Of a stretch of 17,238 nucleotides of DNA, positions 1 to 7,628 are shown piece after piece (position 1 is the stretch's first letter; each line of letters opens with the position of its first letter). The notes under the pieces were generated by a model. That model did no database searches. It was not told where the DNA came from and was given only the letters and a program-made list of their open reading frames with translations. Made by a program: the position numbers and the translations under genes. This DNA comes from Collinsella sp. (GTDB lineage Bacteria; Actinomycetota; Coriobacteriia; Coriobacteriales; Coriobacteriaceae): the NCBI GenBank assembly GCA_018382125.1, contig JAGZQO010000038.1, forward strand, positions 1 through 17,238. The letters run 5' to 3'.

Positions 1-779
1 TTGGCATGGTCAACGTCCTGACGCCGGCATATCCTGCCACAGACTCGCCCGCCGACCAGCACGCCGCCGACCTGTACAACGCCTTCTACACCGACTTCAT
101 CATGGACGGCGCCTTCCTGGGTCACTACTCCGCGCGCACCCTCTCACTCATCAACGAGATTCTGCGTGCCAACAACGCCACGCTTACGGTTGAGGACAGC
201 GACATGGAGGAGCTCGCCAAGGCGGCGCCCCGCAACGATATGTTCGGCCTCAACTACTATCAGTCGGCGTTTATCGCCGCCTACGATGGCGAGTCCACCA
301 ACAGCTTTAACGGCACCGGAGACAAGGGCACCTCGTGCTTTAAGTTTAAGGGCGTCGGGCAGCAGGTCGATATGCCGGGTATCCCCACCACCGACTGGGA
401 TTGGCTCATCTACCCGCAAGGCCTCTACGACACGCTCAAGCACATCAGCGCCACCTATCCCAACCTCCCCGTCATCTATATCACCGAAAACGGCCTGGGC
501 CACAAGGACCCCGAGCCCGACGCAAACGGCATCGTCGCCGATCCCGAGCGCATCGACTTTGTCGACCAGCACATGGAGAAGGTGCTCCAGGCGCGCGCCG
601 AGGGCGTCGACGTCCAGGGCTACTTTATCTGGAGCCTGCAGGACCAGTTCTCGTGGGCCAATGGCTATAACAAGCGCTACGGCCTGTTCTACATCGACTT
701 CGACACGCAAAAACGCTACATCAAGCAGTCGGCACTCTGGTACAAGGAGCTCGCCGACACTATGGCGGACGCGCAGTAG
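1..779 (+). CDS. lacG: 6-phospho-beta-galactosidase (GH1), C-terminal part, cut by window edge
   Basis: The reading frame is open from the window edge, so the N-terminal half, with the acid/base Glu, lies outside. The visible part matches the C-terminal half of family GH1. YITENG (codons 478-495) carries the nucleophile Glu. WSLQDQFSW followed by NGYNKRYGLFYIDF supplies the Ser, Lys and Tyr that bind the substrate 6-phosphate in LacG. Trp follows that Ser, as in 6-phospho-beta-galactosidases; many 6-phospho-beta-glucosidases have Ala there. The expected reaction is cytoplasmic hydrolysis of lactose 6-phosphate, or a related 6-phospho-galactoside, to galactose 6-phosphate and an aglycone. It closely resembles the complete enzyme at 6113-7534 but is not identical. 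It precedes an EIICB gene by 176 bp, the reverse of the gene order in the second cassette. Galacto- versus gluco-specificity is inferred from one residue. Confidence 0.9.
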   Translation, partial: GMVNVLTPAYPATDSPADQHAADLYNAFYTDFIMDGAFLGHYSARTLSLINEILRANNATLTVEDSDMEELAKAAPRNDMFGLNYYQSAFIAAYDGESTNSFNGTGDKGTSCFKFKGVGQQVDMPGIPTTDWDWLIYPQGLYDTLKHISATYPNLPVIYITENGLGHKDPEPDANGIVADPERIDFVDQHMEKVLQARAEGVDVQGYFIWSLQDQFSWANGYNKRYGLFYIDFDTQKRYIKQSALWYKELADTMADAQ

Positions 780-805
780 CGCATCGCCTCGCTTTCCCCC
801 GAGAA

Positions 806-842
806 GGGAGCGGCCCTATGCGATACAAACCCAGCCGCTCCC
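806..842 (+). terminator. Intergenic hairpin between lacG1 and lacE1
   Basis: GGGAGCGGC (806-814) pairs perfectly with GCCGCTCCC (834-842) around a 19-nt loop. The following stretch is pyrimidine-rich (CTCTCTCCCCCT) but has no T run. It is a weak or partial terminator, or an mRNA-processing hairpin that lowers lacE1 expression relative to lacG1. I see no BglG/LicT-type antiterminator sequence beside it. Confidence 0.35.
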
Positions 843-955
843 CTCTCTCCCCCTGGGACCGACCCCGCCTGCACCCGGGCTTTTAGCAAGCGGGAGACCA
901 TATAGGTTTTCAACGTCCATGCCATTAAGATTTCATGCAAAGAGGAGCGTGAACT

Positions 956-2716
956 ATGGAATCGATCGTTAAGTTCTTGGAGAAAGGTCAGCCGTACTTC
1001 GACAAGGTCTCTAAGAACATCTACCTTCAGGCCATTAAAGACGGCTTTTTGGCAGCAATGCCCATCATCCTGTCTTCTTCTGTCTTCCTGCTTATTTCGA
1101 CCCTGCCGGGCGTTGTCGCCACGGTCGGCGGCTTTACGCTGCCCGACTGGTGGAACGTCGACGTCGTGAACTTCTGCAACAAGGTTTACAACTTCACGAT
1201 GGGCGTCGTGGGCATCATGGTCGCCGGCACCACCGCAAGCGCGCTGACCGGCTCCAAGAACCGCCGCATGCCTGCCGGCAAGGCCATCAACGCCACGAGC
1301 ACCATGGTCGCCGCCATGTGCGCTATGCTCATCTTGGCCGTTACCCAGACGAGTGCCAAGATCGACGGCGCCGATGTCTCGGTGTTCTTTACCGACAACA
1401 TGGGCACCAAGGGCCTACTGAGCTCCTTTGTCGCCGCATTTGCCACGGTCAACATCTATGCCTTCTGCATTAAGCGAGACATCACCATCAAGCTGCCCAA
1501 AGAAGTCCCCGGCGCCATCGCCCAGAACTTCCGCGACATCTTCGCCTTCAGCTTCTCCATCCTGTTTGTCGCCGTCATCGACGTTATCTGCCGCACCTGC
1601 TTGGCCGTCCCGTTTGCCAACGTCATCTCCACGCTGGTGAGCCCGCTGTTCGCCGCTGCCGATTCCTACGCCGGCCTCGCCCTCATCTGGTTCATGATCC
1701 CGCTGTTCTGGTTCATGGGCATCCACGGCCCCTCGGTCGTTAAGCCTGCCCTCAACGCCGCGCTGTTTGGCAACATCACCACCAACCTCGCCACGCTGCA
1801 GGCCGGCGGTCACCCCGCCCTCGCCCTGACCGAGAACTTCGGTAACTACATCGGCGAACTCGGCGGCACCGGCGCCACGTTCATTGTCCCGATCATCTTC
1901 CTGCTCTTTATGCGCTCCAAGCAGCTCAAGGCCGTCGGCAAAGCCTCTGTCGTACCCGTGATGTTCGCCGTCAACGAACCGCTGCTGTTCGCCGCGCCCA
2001 TCATCCTCAACCCGTACTTCCTGATCCCGTTCCTGTTTGCCCCCGTGGCCAACGTCCTCATTGGTAAGTTCTTCATCGACTTTTTGGGCATGAACGGCTT
2101 TATCTATGCCATGCCGTGGGCACTCCCCGGACCGATCGGCACCTTCATCGACACCAACTTCCAGCCGATCTCTCTGGTCCTGGTTGTCGTCCTGCTGGTC
2201 GTTGACTTCTTAATCTACTACCCGTTCTGCAAGGCCTACGACAACGTCCTGTGCAAGCAGGAGGCCGAGACCCTGGCCGAAGAAGAGGCCGAGGAGACCA
2301 AGGCCGTCAAGACCGCTGCCGCTGCCGCCGTTGAGGCTCCTTTTGTCGAGACCGCTTCTGCCACTGAGGCCTCCGCAGCTCCGTCCGCCCTTAAGGGCAA
2401 GGATCTGAGGGTTCTGGTTCTGTGCGCTGGCGCCGGCACCTCTGCACTGCTCGCCAACGCGCTTAAGGAAGGCGCCGACGAGCTGGGTATCGACATTACC
2501 GCCAACGCCGGTGCCTACGGCAGCCACTACGCCATCATGGACCAGTACAACGTCATCGTCCTGGCTCCGCAGGTTCGCACCTATTACAACGAGATGAAGG
2601 CCGACACCGACCGCCTGGGCATCACGCTGCTGTCGCCCAAGGGCAAACAGTACATCGACCTCACTAAGGATCCCAAGGGTGCCGTCGCCTGGATCGAGGA
2701 AAACCTCGAGGCATAA
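956..2716 (+). CDS. lacE: PTS lactose/cellobiose-family EIICB fusion permease (LacE-like)
   Basis: This is a membrane permease that imports a beta-galactoside and phosphorylates it with phosphate received from EIIA. EIIC spans about residues 1-430, with eight to ten hydrophobic segments. Family landmarks are MGIHGPS (254-260), GGTGATF (303-309) and VNEPLLF (339-345, Glu341), which are expected to form the sugar site. An Ala/Glu-rich linker (about 435-480) leads to EIIB, where VLVLCAGAGTS places the phospho-accepted Cys at residue 490. The length of 586 aa is close to LacE of lactic acid bacteria (about 568). The start is fixed by AGAGGAG at 941-947, 8 nt before ATG. It lies downstream of lacG1 and ends at a strong terminator. 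A lactose or lactose-like substrate is inferred from the neighbouring LacG. No EIIA is encoded in the window. Confidence 0.93.
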   Translation: MESIVKFLEKGQPYFDKVSKNIYLQAIKDGFLAAMPIILSSSVFLLISTLPGVVATVGGFTLPDWWNVDVVNFCNKVYNFTMGVVGIMVAGTTASALTGSKNRRMPAGKAINATSTMVAAMCAMLILAVTQTSAKIDGADVSVFFTDNMGTKGLLSSFVAAFATVNIYAFCIKRDITIKLPKEVPGAIAQNFRDIFAFSFSILFVAVIDVICRTCLAVPFANVISTLVSPLFAAADSYAGLALIWFMIPLFWFMGIHGPSVVKPALNAALFGNITTNLATLQAGGHPALALTENFGNYIGELGGTGATFIVPIIFLLFMRSKQLKAVGKASVVPVMFAVNEPLLFAAPIILNPYFLIPFLFAPVANVLIGKFFIDFLGMNGFIYAMPWALPGPIGTFIDTNFQPISLVLVVVLLVVDFLIYYPFCKAYDNVLCKQEAETLAEEEAEETKAVKTAAAAAVEAPFVETASATEASAAPSALKGKDLRVLVLCAGAGTSALLANALKEGADELGIDITANAGAYGSHYAIMDQYNVIVLAPQVRTYYNEMKADTDRLGITLLSPKGKQYIDLTKDPKGAVAWIEENLEA

Positions 2717-2746
2717 GACGCTGACGCCACCTGCCGCTCGCAGAAA

Positions 2747-2791
2747 AAAATGGCCCGTGCATCGATGCGTGATGCGCGGGCCATTTTGTTT
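2747..2791 (+). terminator. Rho-independent terminator after lacE1
   Basis: AAAATGGCCCGTGCATC (2747-2763) pairs with GATGCGCGGGCCATTTT (2771-2787), a 17-bp stem with a single G-U pair and a 7-nt loop. The stem ends in a T-rich stretch. The A run on the left arm makes it usable from the minus strand too, which suits the convergent lacI gene. Confidence 0.88.
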
Positions 2792-2810
2792 AGACCGCAC
2801 CCGTCCTCCT

Positions 2811-2949
2811 GTTCATCTCAATCTGTAACATCTAGCCGAGTTTTTCGGTCCTAGCTGTTACAGATCGAGATGAACGCACAGGCCAAGCCGAAAATCTCAA
2901 TCTGTAACATGTGGACCACTTTTGACCGTCTAGTTGTTACAGATCGAGA
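2811..2949. repeat. 55-bp dyad repeat cluster A (two units)
   Basis: The units are A1 at 2816-2870 and A2 at 2895-2949, 79 bp apart. Each has a left arm like TCTCAATCTGTAACA, a 25-bp centre, and a right arm like TGTTACAGATCGAGA. In A1 the dyad extends to GTTCAT...ATGAAC (2811-2875), and the centre carries its own small dyad, CCGA/TCGG. The cluster sits between the convergent ends of lacE1 and lacI, after the terminator. The same family occurs at 7629-7923 and 13870-14005. Confidence 0.9.
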
Positions 2950-2972
2950 CAAACGGAATAGGCCGAGCACGT

Positions 2973-3974
2973 CTACGCCCGCAAGTCCTTTACGCTGGAA
3001 CGCTCGACCAACACGCCCGAGACGAGCGTACGGCTTCTGGAACTCGGAGCTTCTAGGCCTGCGACGACCTCGTTGAGCGCACGGACACCCAGCTCGCGGT
3101 GGCGAAACTTCACCGACGTCAGAATCGAGTTGGGAATCGTCTTGTAGAGCTCATCATCGAAGCCGATCACGGACACGTCGTCGGGCACACTGAGCCCTCT
3201 GTCACGTAGGGCCATCATCACGCCGTTTGCCATGCAGTCGTTAGCAGCGAGGACCGCCGTGCAATCGGGCTTATCGGCAAGCACAAGGCCCGCGGCATAG
3301 CCACTATCCGCATTCCAATCGCCTTGCAGAGGCTCGGGCGGCTCAATGCCACGCGCCTCGAGTGCCGCACGCCAACCTTTCATACGGCACTGGCTCGACA
3401 GCGACTCTTTCTTACCAGAGACGAAGTACACGTTCTTGTGTCCGCGATTCAAGAAGTACTCGCATGCCATGCGCGCGCCGCCCTCTTGGTCGTCACTGAC
3501 GGTAGAGCAGGTAGGATGTTCCATCGACGTGATAATCACCGTCTTGAGGTCTTTCGGCGCCTCAAAGTTATCAAAGTCATCGACCATCTGGCGCAGGTTG
3601 AAAATCATGCCGTCGACGGGAAGCTGCGACATCCTACGTGCCGCTTCGGCAAGGGTCATCTTCTCCCCCGCCCGCTTTTTGATCATCGTGAGCGCAAAGC
3701 CTCGCTCTTCGGCGGCATCGGCAATACCGTCGATCATGTCCACGGCACCGCCCGACAAGTGAAACAGTACCACGCCGATGCACCCGTAACGGCCCAACTT
3801 GAGCGAACGCGCGGCGAAGTTGGTTCGAAACCCGAGCGCCTCCATGGCCGAATGGACCTTATCGCGTGTCGACTCTCGCACGCTATCGGGCTCGTTGATC
3901 ACGCGCGACACCGTCTTGAGAGAAACGCCTGCGGCAACTGCTACATCGTTCATTGAGACATTTTTCTTGTCCAT
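2973..3974 (-). CDS. LacI-family transcriptional regulator
   Basis: This is a sugar-responsive DNA-binding repressor of 333 aa, a normal LacI-family length. The N-terminal LacI helix-turn-helix is clear: MNDVAVAAGVSLKTVSRVIN, then a hinge ending ARSLKLGR. It is followed by a periplasmic-binding-protein-like effector domain, including TAVLAANDCMANGVMMAL and the family signature DDVSVIGFDD. I chose ATG at 3972-3974 (MDKKNVSM). The TTG at 4052 would add 26 residues that do not look like this family and has no ribosome site; the chosen start has only a distant GGAGAAG. It is divergent from lacE2, with 284 bp between them, and converges on lacE1. Its likely target is the palindrome at 4139-4152 and so the lacE2-lacG2 operon. 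The effector is unknown; phosphorylated or free galactosides are plausible. Confidence 0.92.
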   Translation of the reverse strand: MDKKNVSMNDVAVAAGVSLKTVSRVINEPDSVRESTRDKVHSAMEALGFRTNFAARSLKLGRYGCIGVVLFHLSGGAVDMIDGIADAAEERGFALTMIKKRAGEKMTLAEAARRMSQLPVDGMIFNLRQMVDDFDNFEAPKDLKTVIITSMEHPTCSTVSDDQEGGARMACEYFLNRGHKNVYFVSGKKESLSSQCRMKGWRAALEARGIEPPEPLQGDWNADSGYAAGLVLADKPDCTAVLAANDCMANGVMMALRDRGLSVPDDVSVIGFDDELYKTIPNSILTSVKFRHRELGVRALNEVVAGLEAPSSRSRTLVSGVLVERSSVKDLRA

Positions 3975-4077
3975 CGTTGCCACTACTTCTCCAGTCGGTT
4001 TTGCATCGCTTGTTTTTTGTGTTCTAGCATACACTACCTGCCCGACTGACAAATCAGCCGTTTATCGAACAATATCG

Positions 4078-4087
4078 ACCGTTCACC
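4078..4087 (-). promoter_or_regulatory. GGTGAACGGT motif copy at lacI/lacE2 region
   Basis: ACCGTTCACC on the plus strand (GGTGAACGGT on minus) lies 104 bp upstream of the lacI start. The same 10-mer occurs twice, in inverted orientation, in the regulatory region of the third PTS (11968-11978 and 12044-12054). All three copies are intergenic and beside PTS genes, which suggests a shared regulator site. The identity of that regulator is unknown. Confidence 0.4.
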
Positions 4088-4138
4088 CGTAAATCCTTGT
4101 TGCTCTTCCAAAAATGTCTTACGTTGTCATTAACGAAT

Positions 4139-4152
4139 TGACAACGTTGTCA
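4139..4152. promoter_or_regulatory. LacI-family operator palindrome
   Basis: TGACAACGTTGTCA is a perfect 14-bp palindrome with the central CpG typical of LacI-family operators. It overlaps a TTGACA hexamer (4138-4143) that may be the -35 of lacE2, although no convincing -10 follows. An extra half-site, ACGTTGTCATT at 4121-4131, repeats the right half (4144-4154) 23 bp upstream, about two helical turns away. It lies 107 bp before the lacE2 start and between lacI and lacE2, so control of both genes is likely. Confidence 0.75.
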
Positions 4153-4162
4153 TTTCGCAATG

Positions 4163-4184
4163 CCTTCCTTAAGCAGGAAGGTTT
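4163..4184 (+). promoter_or_regulatory. Small leader hairpin upstream of lacE2
   Basis: CCTTCCT (4163-4169) pairs with AGGAAGG (4175-4181) around a 5-nt loop and is followed by TTT. It lies in the probable 5' leader of lacE2, just downstream of the operator. It could be a weak attenuator or a stabilising hairpin. Seven base pairs alone is thin evidence. Confidence 0.25.
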
Positions 4185-4258
4185 CCGGGCAGTCCTGACC
4201 ATCCATCGACGACCAGTTCCATCCACATGCATCGCGCATCAAGTAGCAAAGGAGCTTT

Positions 4259-6037
4259 ATGGACGCCATCGTAAAGATGCTCGAAAAGCATCAGCCGTTC
4301 TTTGAGAAGATCTCGAGGAACATCTACCTCCAGGCTATTAAGGACGGATTCCTTGGGTGCATGCCCATCGTCCTCACCTCTTCGATCTTTCTGCTGATCG
4401 CCACGCTTCCCGGCGTGGTCGGCATCACGCTGCCCCAGCCGCTCATCGACTGGTGCAACAAGCTGTACAACTTCACCATGGGTGTCATGGGCATCATGGT
4501 TGCCGGCACCACTGCCAAGAACTTCACGGCATCCATGAACCGTCGCATGCCCGCCGGCAAGGTGCTCAACGACGGCTCCACCATGGTGGCCGCCCAGTGC
4601 AGCATGCTGCTGCTCGCTGTTACGCAGTTCACCACCAAGTTCAACGGCTCCGAGCTTTCGGTCTTCGATTGCACCAGCATGGGTACGCGCGGTCTGTTCT
4701 CGGCCTATATCGCCGCGTTCATTACCGTGTGGGTCTACAAATTCTGCGTCTCGCGCGATCTGACCATTAAGCTGCCCAAGGAGGTTCCGGGCGCCATCGC
4801 TCAGAACTTCCGCGACATCATCCCCTTTGGCGGCGCCGTCATCATCTGCGGCATTATCGATGTCGTCGTGCGCAACCTCATGGGCGTTCCGTTCTCCGAG
4901 CTGCTTATCAAACTGCTCTCCCCGCTCTTTACCGCTGCAGAAACCTATCCTGGCCTTATCCTTATCCAGGCAGCCACCGCGTTCTTCTGGTTCATCGGCG
5001 TCCACGGCCCCTCGATCGTCCAGCCGGGCATCGACCCCATCCGTCTTGCCAACCAGGCCGAGAACCTGCAGGTTCTGCTGGCCGGTGGTCACCCCGCCCA
5101 TTCCCTCACCTTCAACATGTCGCTCGTGGGTGAGTTCGGCGGCACCGGCGCCACGTTCATCGTGCCGCTTCTGCTGATTCTCTTTATGAAGTCCAAGCAG
5201 CTCAAAGCCGTCGGTAAGGCCTCGATTGTTCCTGTTGCCTTCGCTGTCAACGAACCGCTGCTCTTTGGCGCGCCGATGATCCTTAACCCCTACATGCTCA
5301 TCCCCTTTGTTGCCGCCGGCTGCGTCAACGTGAGTGTTGCCAAGTTCTTTATCGACAACGTGGGCATGAACGGCTTCTCCTTCGTGGTGCCTTGGGCTAC
5401 CCCTGCCCCCATCGGCATCTTCATCACCACGAACTTCCAGCTTATCGCCCTGGTATTTGTCGCGATCATCATCTTGCTGGACGCCATCATCTACCTACCG
5501 TTCTTGAAGGCATACGATAAGCTGCTCTGCGACCAGGAGGCCGAGCGCGCCGCCGAGCTGGGTCTCGAGTCCGATGGTGCTGCCACCATCGCCGCCAACG
5601 CCTCTGCGCCCGCTATCGAGCAGGCTACCGTCTCCGTCGAGCCGACCGCCGCTGCCGCCGACAGCAAGCCTGTCGCCGATCAGCCCGAGCCCGCCGCCGA
5701 CGCATCCGCTAAGAAAGATGTCGACGGTCTGAAGGTCCTCGTCCTGTGCGCCGGCGCCGGCACCTCTGCCATGCTTGCCAATGCCATCAAGGAAGGTGCT
5801 GCGCAGACCGGAGAGAACATCGCTTCCTCCGCAGGCGCCTATGGTCAGCACACTGCCATCATGGATCAGTACGACGTCATCGTGCTCGCCCCGCAGGTTC
5901 GTAGCTACTACAACGACATGAAGGCCGACACCGATCGCCTGGGCATTAAGCTGCTCGCCCCGCGTGGCAAGGAATATATCGACCTTACCCGCGACCCCGC
6001 CGGCGCCATCAAGTGGCTCCGCGAGAACCTCGACTAG
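4259..6037 (+). CDS. lacE: PTS lactose-family EIICB fusion permease (second copy)
   Basis: This is a membrane EIICB permease of 592 aa, paralogous to the one at 956-2716 along its whole length. It starts MDAIVKMLEK, a strongly conserved opening in all three copies here. Landmarks are FIGVHGPS (245-252), GGTGATF (294-300) and VNEPLLF (330-336). A long low-complexity Ala/Glu/Pro linker (about 428-488) joins EIIC to EIIB. The EIIB phospho-Cys is residue 497 in VLVLCAGAGTS. AAAGGAG at 4248-4254, 4 nt before ATG, fixes the start. It forms an operon with lacG2 (75-bp gap), so the imported 6-phospho-galactoside is cleaved directly by the next gene's product. Control is probably by the divergent LacI regulator through the palindrome at 4139-4152. 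The linker is the most divergent part between the copies. Confidence 0.93.
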   Translation: MDAIVKMLEKHQPFFEKISRNIYLQAIKDGFLGCMPIVLTSSIFLLIATLPGVVGITLPQPLIDWCNKLYNFTMGVMGIMVAGTTAKNFTASMNRRMPAGKVLNDGSTMVAAQCSMLLLAVTQFTTKFNGSELSVFDCTSMGTRGLFSAYIAAFITVWVYKFCVSRDLTIKLPKEVPGAIAQNFRDIIPFGGAVIICGIIDVVVRNLMGVPFSELLIKLLSPLFTAAETYPGLILIQAATAFFWFIGVHGPSIVQPGIDPIRLANQAENLQVLLAGGHPAHSLTFNMSLVGEFGGTGATFIVPLLLILFMKSKQLKAVGKASIVPVAFAVNEPLLFGAPMILNPYMLIPFVAAGCVNVSVAKFFIDNVGMNGFSFVVPWATPAPIGIFITTNFQLIALVFVAIIILLDAIIYLPFLKAYDKLLCDQEAERAAELGLESDGAATIAANASAPAIEQATVSVEPTAAAADSKPVADQPEPAADASAKKDVDGLKVLVLCAGAGTSAMLANAIKEGAAQTGENIASSAGAYGQHTAIMDQYDVIVLAPQVRSYYNDMKADTDRLGIKLLAPRGKEYIDLTRDPAGAIKWLRENLD

Positions 6038-6052
6038 TTTCCTCCCTCTGTT

Positions 6053-6078
6053 GGTGCCCGAATCCCCGTTCGGGCACC
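6053..6078 (+). terminator. Hairpin between lacE2 and lacG2
   Basis: GGTGCCCGAA (6053-6062) pairs perfectly with TTCGGGCACC (6069-6078) around TCCCCG. Only a mixed pyrimidine tract follows, so it is probably a leaky terminator or an RNA-stability element tuning lacE2 against lacG2, not a true operon end. Confidence 0.45.
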
Positions 6079-6112
6079 TCTCCCTATTCGTATCCCACAG
6101 AAAGGATGACTC

Positions 6113-7534
6113 ATGACCAACCCCATGCAGTTCCCCGACGGCTTTGTGTTCGGCGGCGCCACCGCCGCTTACCAGGTTGAGGGCGAGACCCGCACGCACG
6201 GCAAGGGCAAAGTGCCCTGGGACGATTTCCTGGCTGCTCAGGGTCGCTTCTCCCCCGACCCCGCAAGCGATTTCTACAACAAGTACCCGGTCGACATCGA
6301 CCTGTGCCAGCGCTTCGGCATCAACGGTATCCGTGTCTCCATCGCTTGGAGCCGCATCTTCCCCAACGGCACTGGTGAGATCAACCCCGAGGGTGTTGCC
6401 TTCTATCACGAGCTCTTTGCCACCTGCAATAAAGCCGGCGTTATCCCCTATGTCACGCTCGATCACTTTGATACGCCCGAGGCCTTTTACCAGAACGGCG
6501 GCGAGGGCTTCCTGACGCGCACGACGATCGACGCCTTTGTCGAGTACGCTAAGTTCTGCTTTGCCGAGTTCACCGAGGTCAAGCACTGGTTTACCTTTAA
6601 CGAGATTCCCGCGACCGCCGAGGGCAGCTTTATCGTCGGCAACTGGCCGCACGGCGAGAAGTATCGCCTGGACAAGGCCTTCCAGCTCATGCACAACATG
6701 ATGGTGGCCCATGCCAAGGCCGTCGTCGCCTTCCACGAGGGCGGCTTTGAGGGCGAGATCGGCATTGTCCAGAACTTGGAGCCCAAGTATCCCCTCGATC
6801 CCAACAGTGCTGCCGACTGCGAGGCCGCCCGCATGGCCGACGTCATCAACAACCGCTGGGTGCTCGACGCCACTTTCCGCGGCCACTATGCAGCCGACAC
6901 CATAGAAGCCGCAACCAAGCTGGCCCATATCGCCGGCGGCGAGCTCGACGTCCGCGACGAGGACATCGCCGCGCTGACCGCCGCGCTCCCCTACAACGAT
7001 TGTCTGGGCGTCAATACCTACAAGTGCCAGTTCCTGCGTGCCGCCGAGGGCGAAAACGACATCAACCACAATGGCACCGGCGACAAGGGCTCCTCGCGCT
7101 GGTTCCTCAAGGGCGTGGGCGAGTCATGCGTGCGCGAAGGCGTACCCACCACCGATTGGGACTGGATCATCTATCCCGAGGGCCTCTACGACCTGCTGCT
7201 CCGCATTAAGAACGATTACCCCAACTACAAGAAGATCTACATCACCGAGAACGGCATGGGCTATAAGGACGACTTCGAGGACGGCTTTATCGACGACGCC
7301 CCTCGCATCGACTACATGCGTCAGCATCTCGCATGGGTCCTCAAGGCAATCGACGGCGGCGTGAACGTCGACGGCTACTTTGTGTGGTCGCTGCAGGACC
7401 AGTTCTCCTGGACCAACGGCTATAACAAGCGCTATGGCCTGTTCTACATCGACTTCGAGACCCAGGCCCGCTATCCCAAGGCGAGCGCGTACTGGTACAA
7501 GAACGTCGCGGAGACCGGCCTGCTCATGGCCTAA
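6113..7534 (+). CDS. lacG: 6-phospho-beta-galactosidase LacG (GH1), complete
   Basis: This cytoplasmic GH1 (beta/alpha)8 barrel of 473 aa is similar to characterised LacG enzymes (about 468-470). It hydrolyses lactose 6-phosphate to galactose 6-phosphate and glucose. FVFGGATAAYQVEG (11-24) is the GH1 N-terminal signature. TFNEI (161-165) carries the acid/base Glu164, and ITENG (377-381) the nucleophile Glu379. The phosphate-binding set is Ser432, Lys439 and Tyr441 in FSWTNGYNKRYG. Trp433, next to that Ser, favours galacto- over gluco-configured substrates. AAAGGA at 6101-6106 lies 6 nt before ATG. It is the second gene of the lacE2-lacG2 operon and ends at a strong terminator. Products of galactose 6-phosphate would need the tagatose 6-phosphate pathway, which is not in the window. 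Confidence 0.95.
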   Translation: MTNPMQFPDGFVFGGATAAYQVEGETRTHGKGKVPWDDFLAAQGRFSPDPASDFYNKYPVDIDLCQRFGINGIRVSIAWSRIFPNGTGEINPEGVAFYHELFATCNKAGVIPYVTLDHFDTPEAFYQNGGEGFLTRTTIDAFVEYAKFCFAEFTEVKHWFTFNEIPATAEGSFIVGNWPHGEKYRLDKAFQLMHNMMVAHAKAVVAFHEGGFEGEIGIVQNLEPKYPLDPNSAADCEAARMADVINNRWVLDATFRGHYAADTIEAATKLAHIAGGELDVRDEDIAALTAALPYNDCLGVNTYKCQFLRAAEGENDINHNGTGDKGSSRWFLKGVGESCVREGVPTTDWDWIIYPEGLYDLLLRIKNDYPNYKKIYITENGMGYKDDFEDGFIDDAPRIDYMRQHLAWVLKAIDGGVNVDGYFVWSLQDQFSWTNGYNKRYGLFYIDFETQARYPKASAYWYKNVAETGLLMA

Positions 7535-7556
7535 CTTTTGCCGCATACCCCCTGTC

Positions 7557-7605
7557 GGCCGCATGCGAATCCCTCCACGGGTTCGCATGCGGCCTTTTTG
7601 TTTTG
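7557..7605 (+). terminator. Rho-independent terminator after lacG2
   Basis: GGCCGCATGCGAA (7557-7569) pairs perfectly with TTCGCATGCGGCC (7582-7594), a 13-bp stem with a 12-nt loop. TTTTTGTTTT follows immediately. It ends the lacE2-lacG2 operon. Confidence 0.95.
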
Positions 7606-7628
7606 GTTCGGCCCGTGCAGGCCGTTTA

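Noticed and set aside
806..842. BglG/LicT-type ribonucleic antiterminator site
   Set aside because: The hairpin has no matching RAT sequence or overlapping terminator, and no BglG-type regulator is in the window.
5495..7069. Long minus-strand open frame (524 codons) opposite lacE2/lacG2
   Set aside because: It lies antisense to two well-supported genes, the translation shows no family features, and it reflects GC-rich codon bias on the coding strand.
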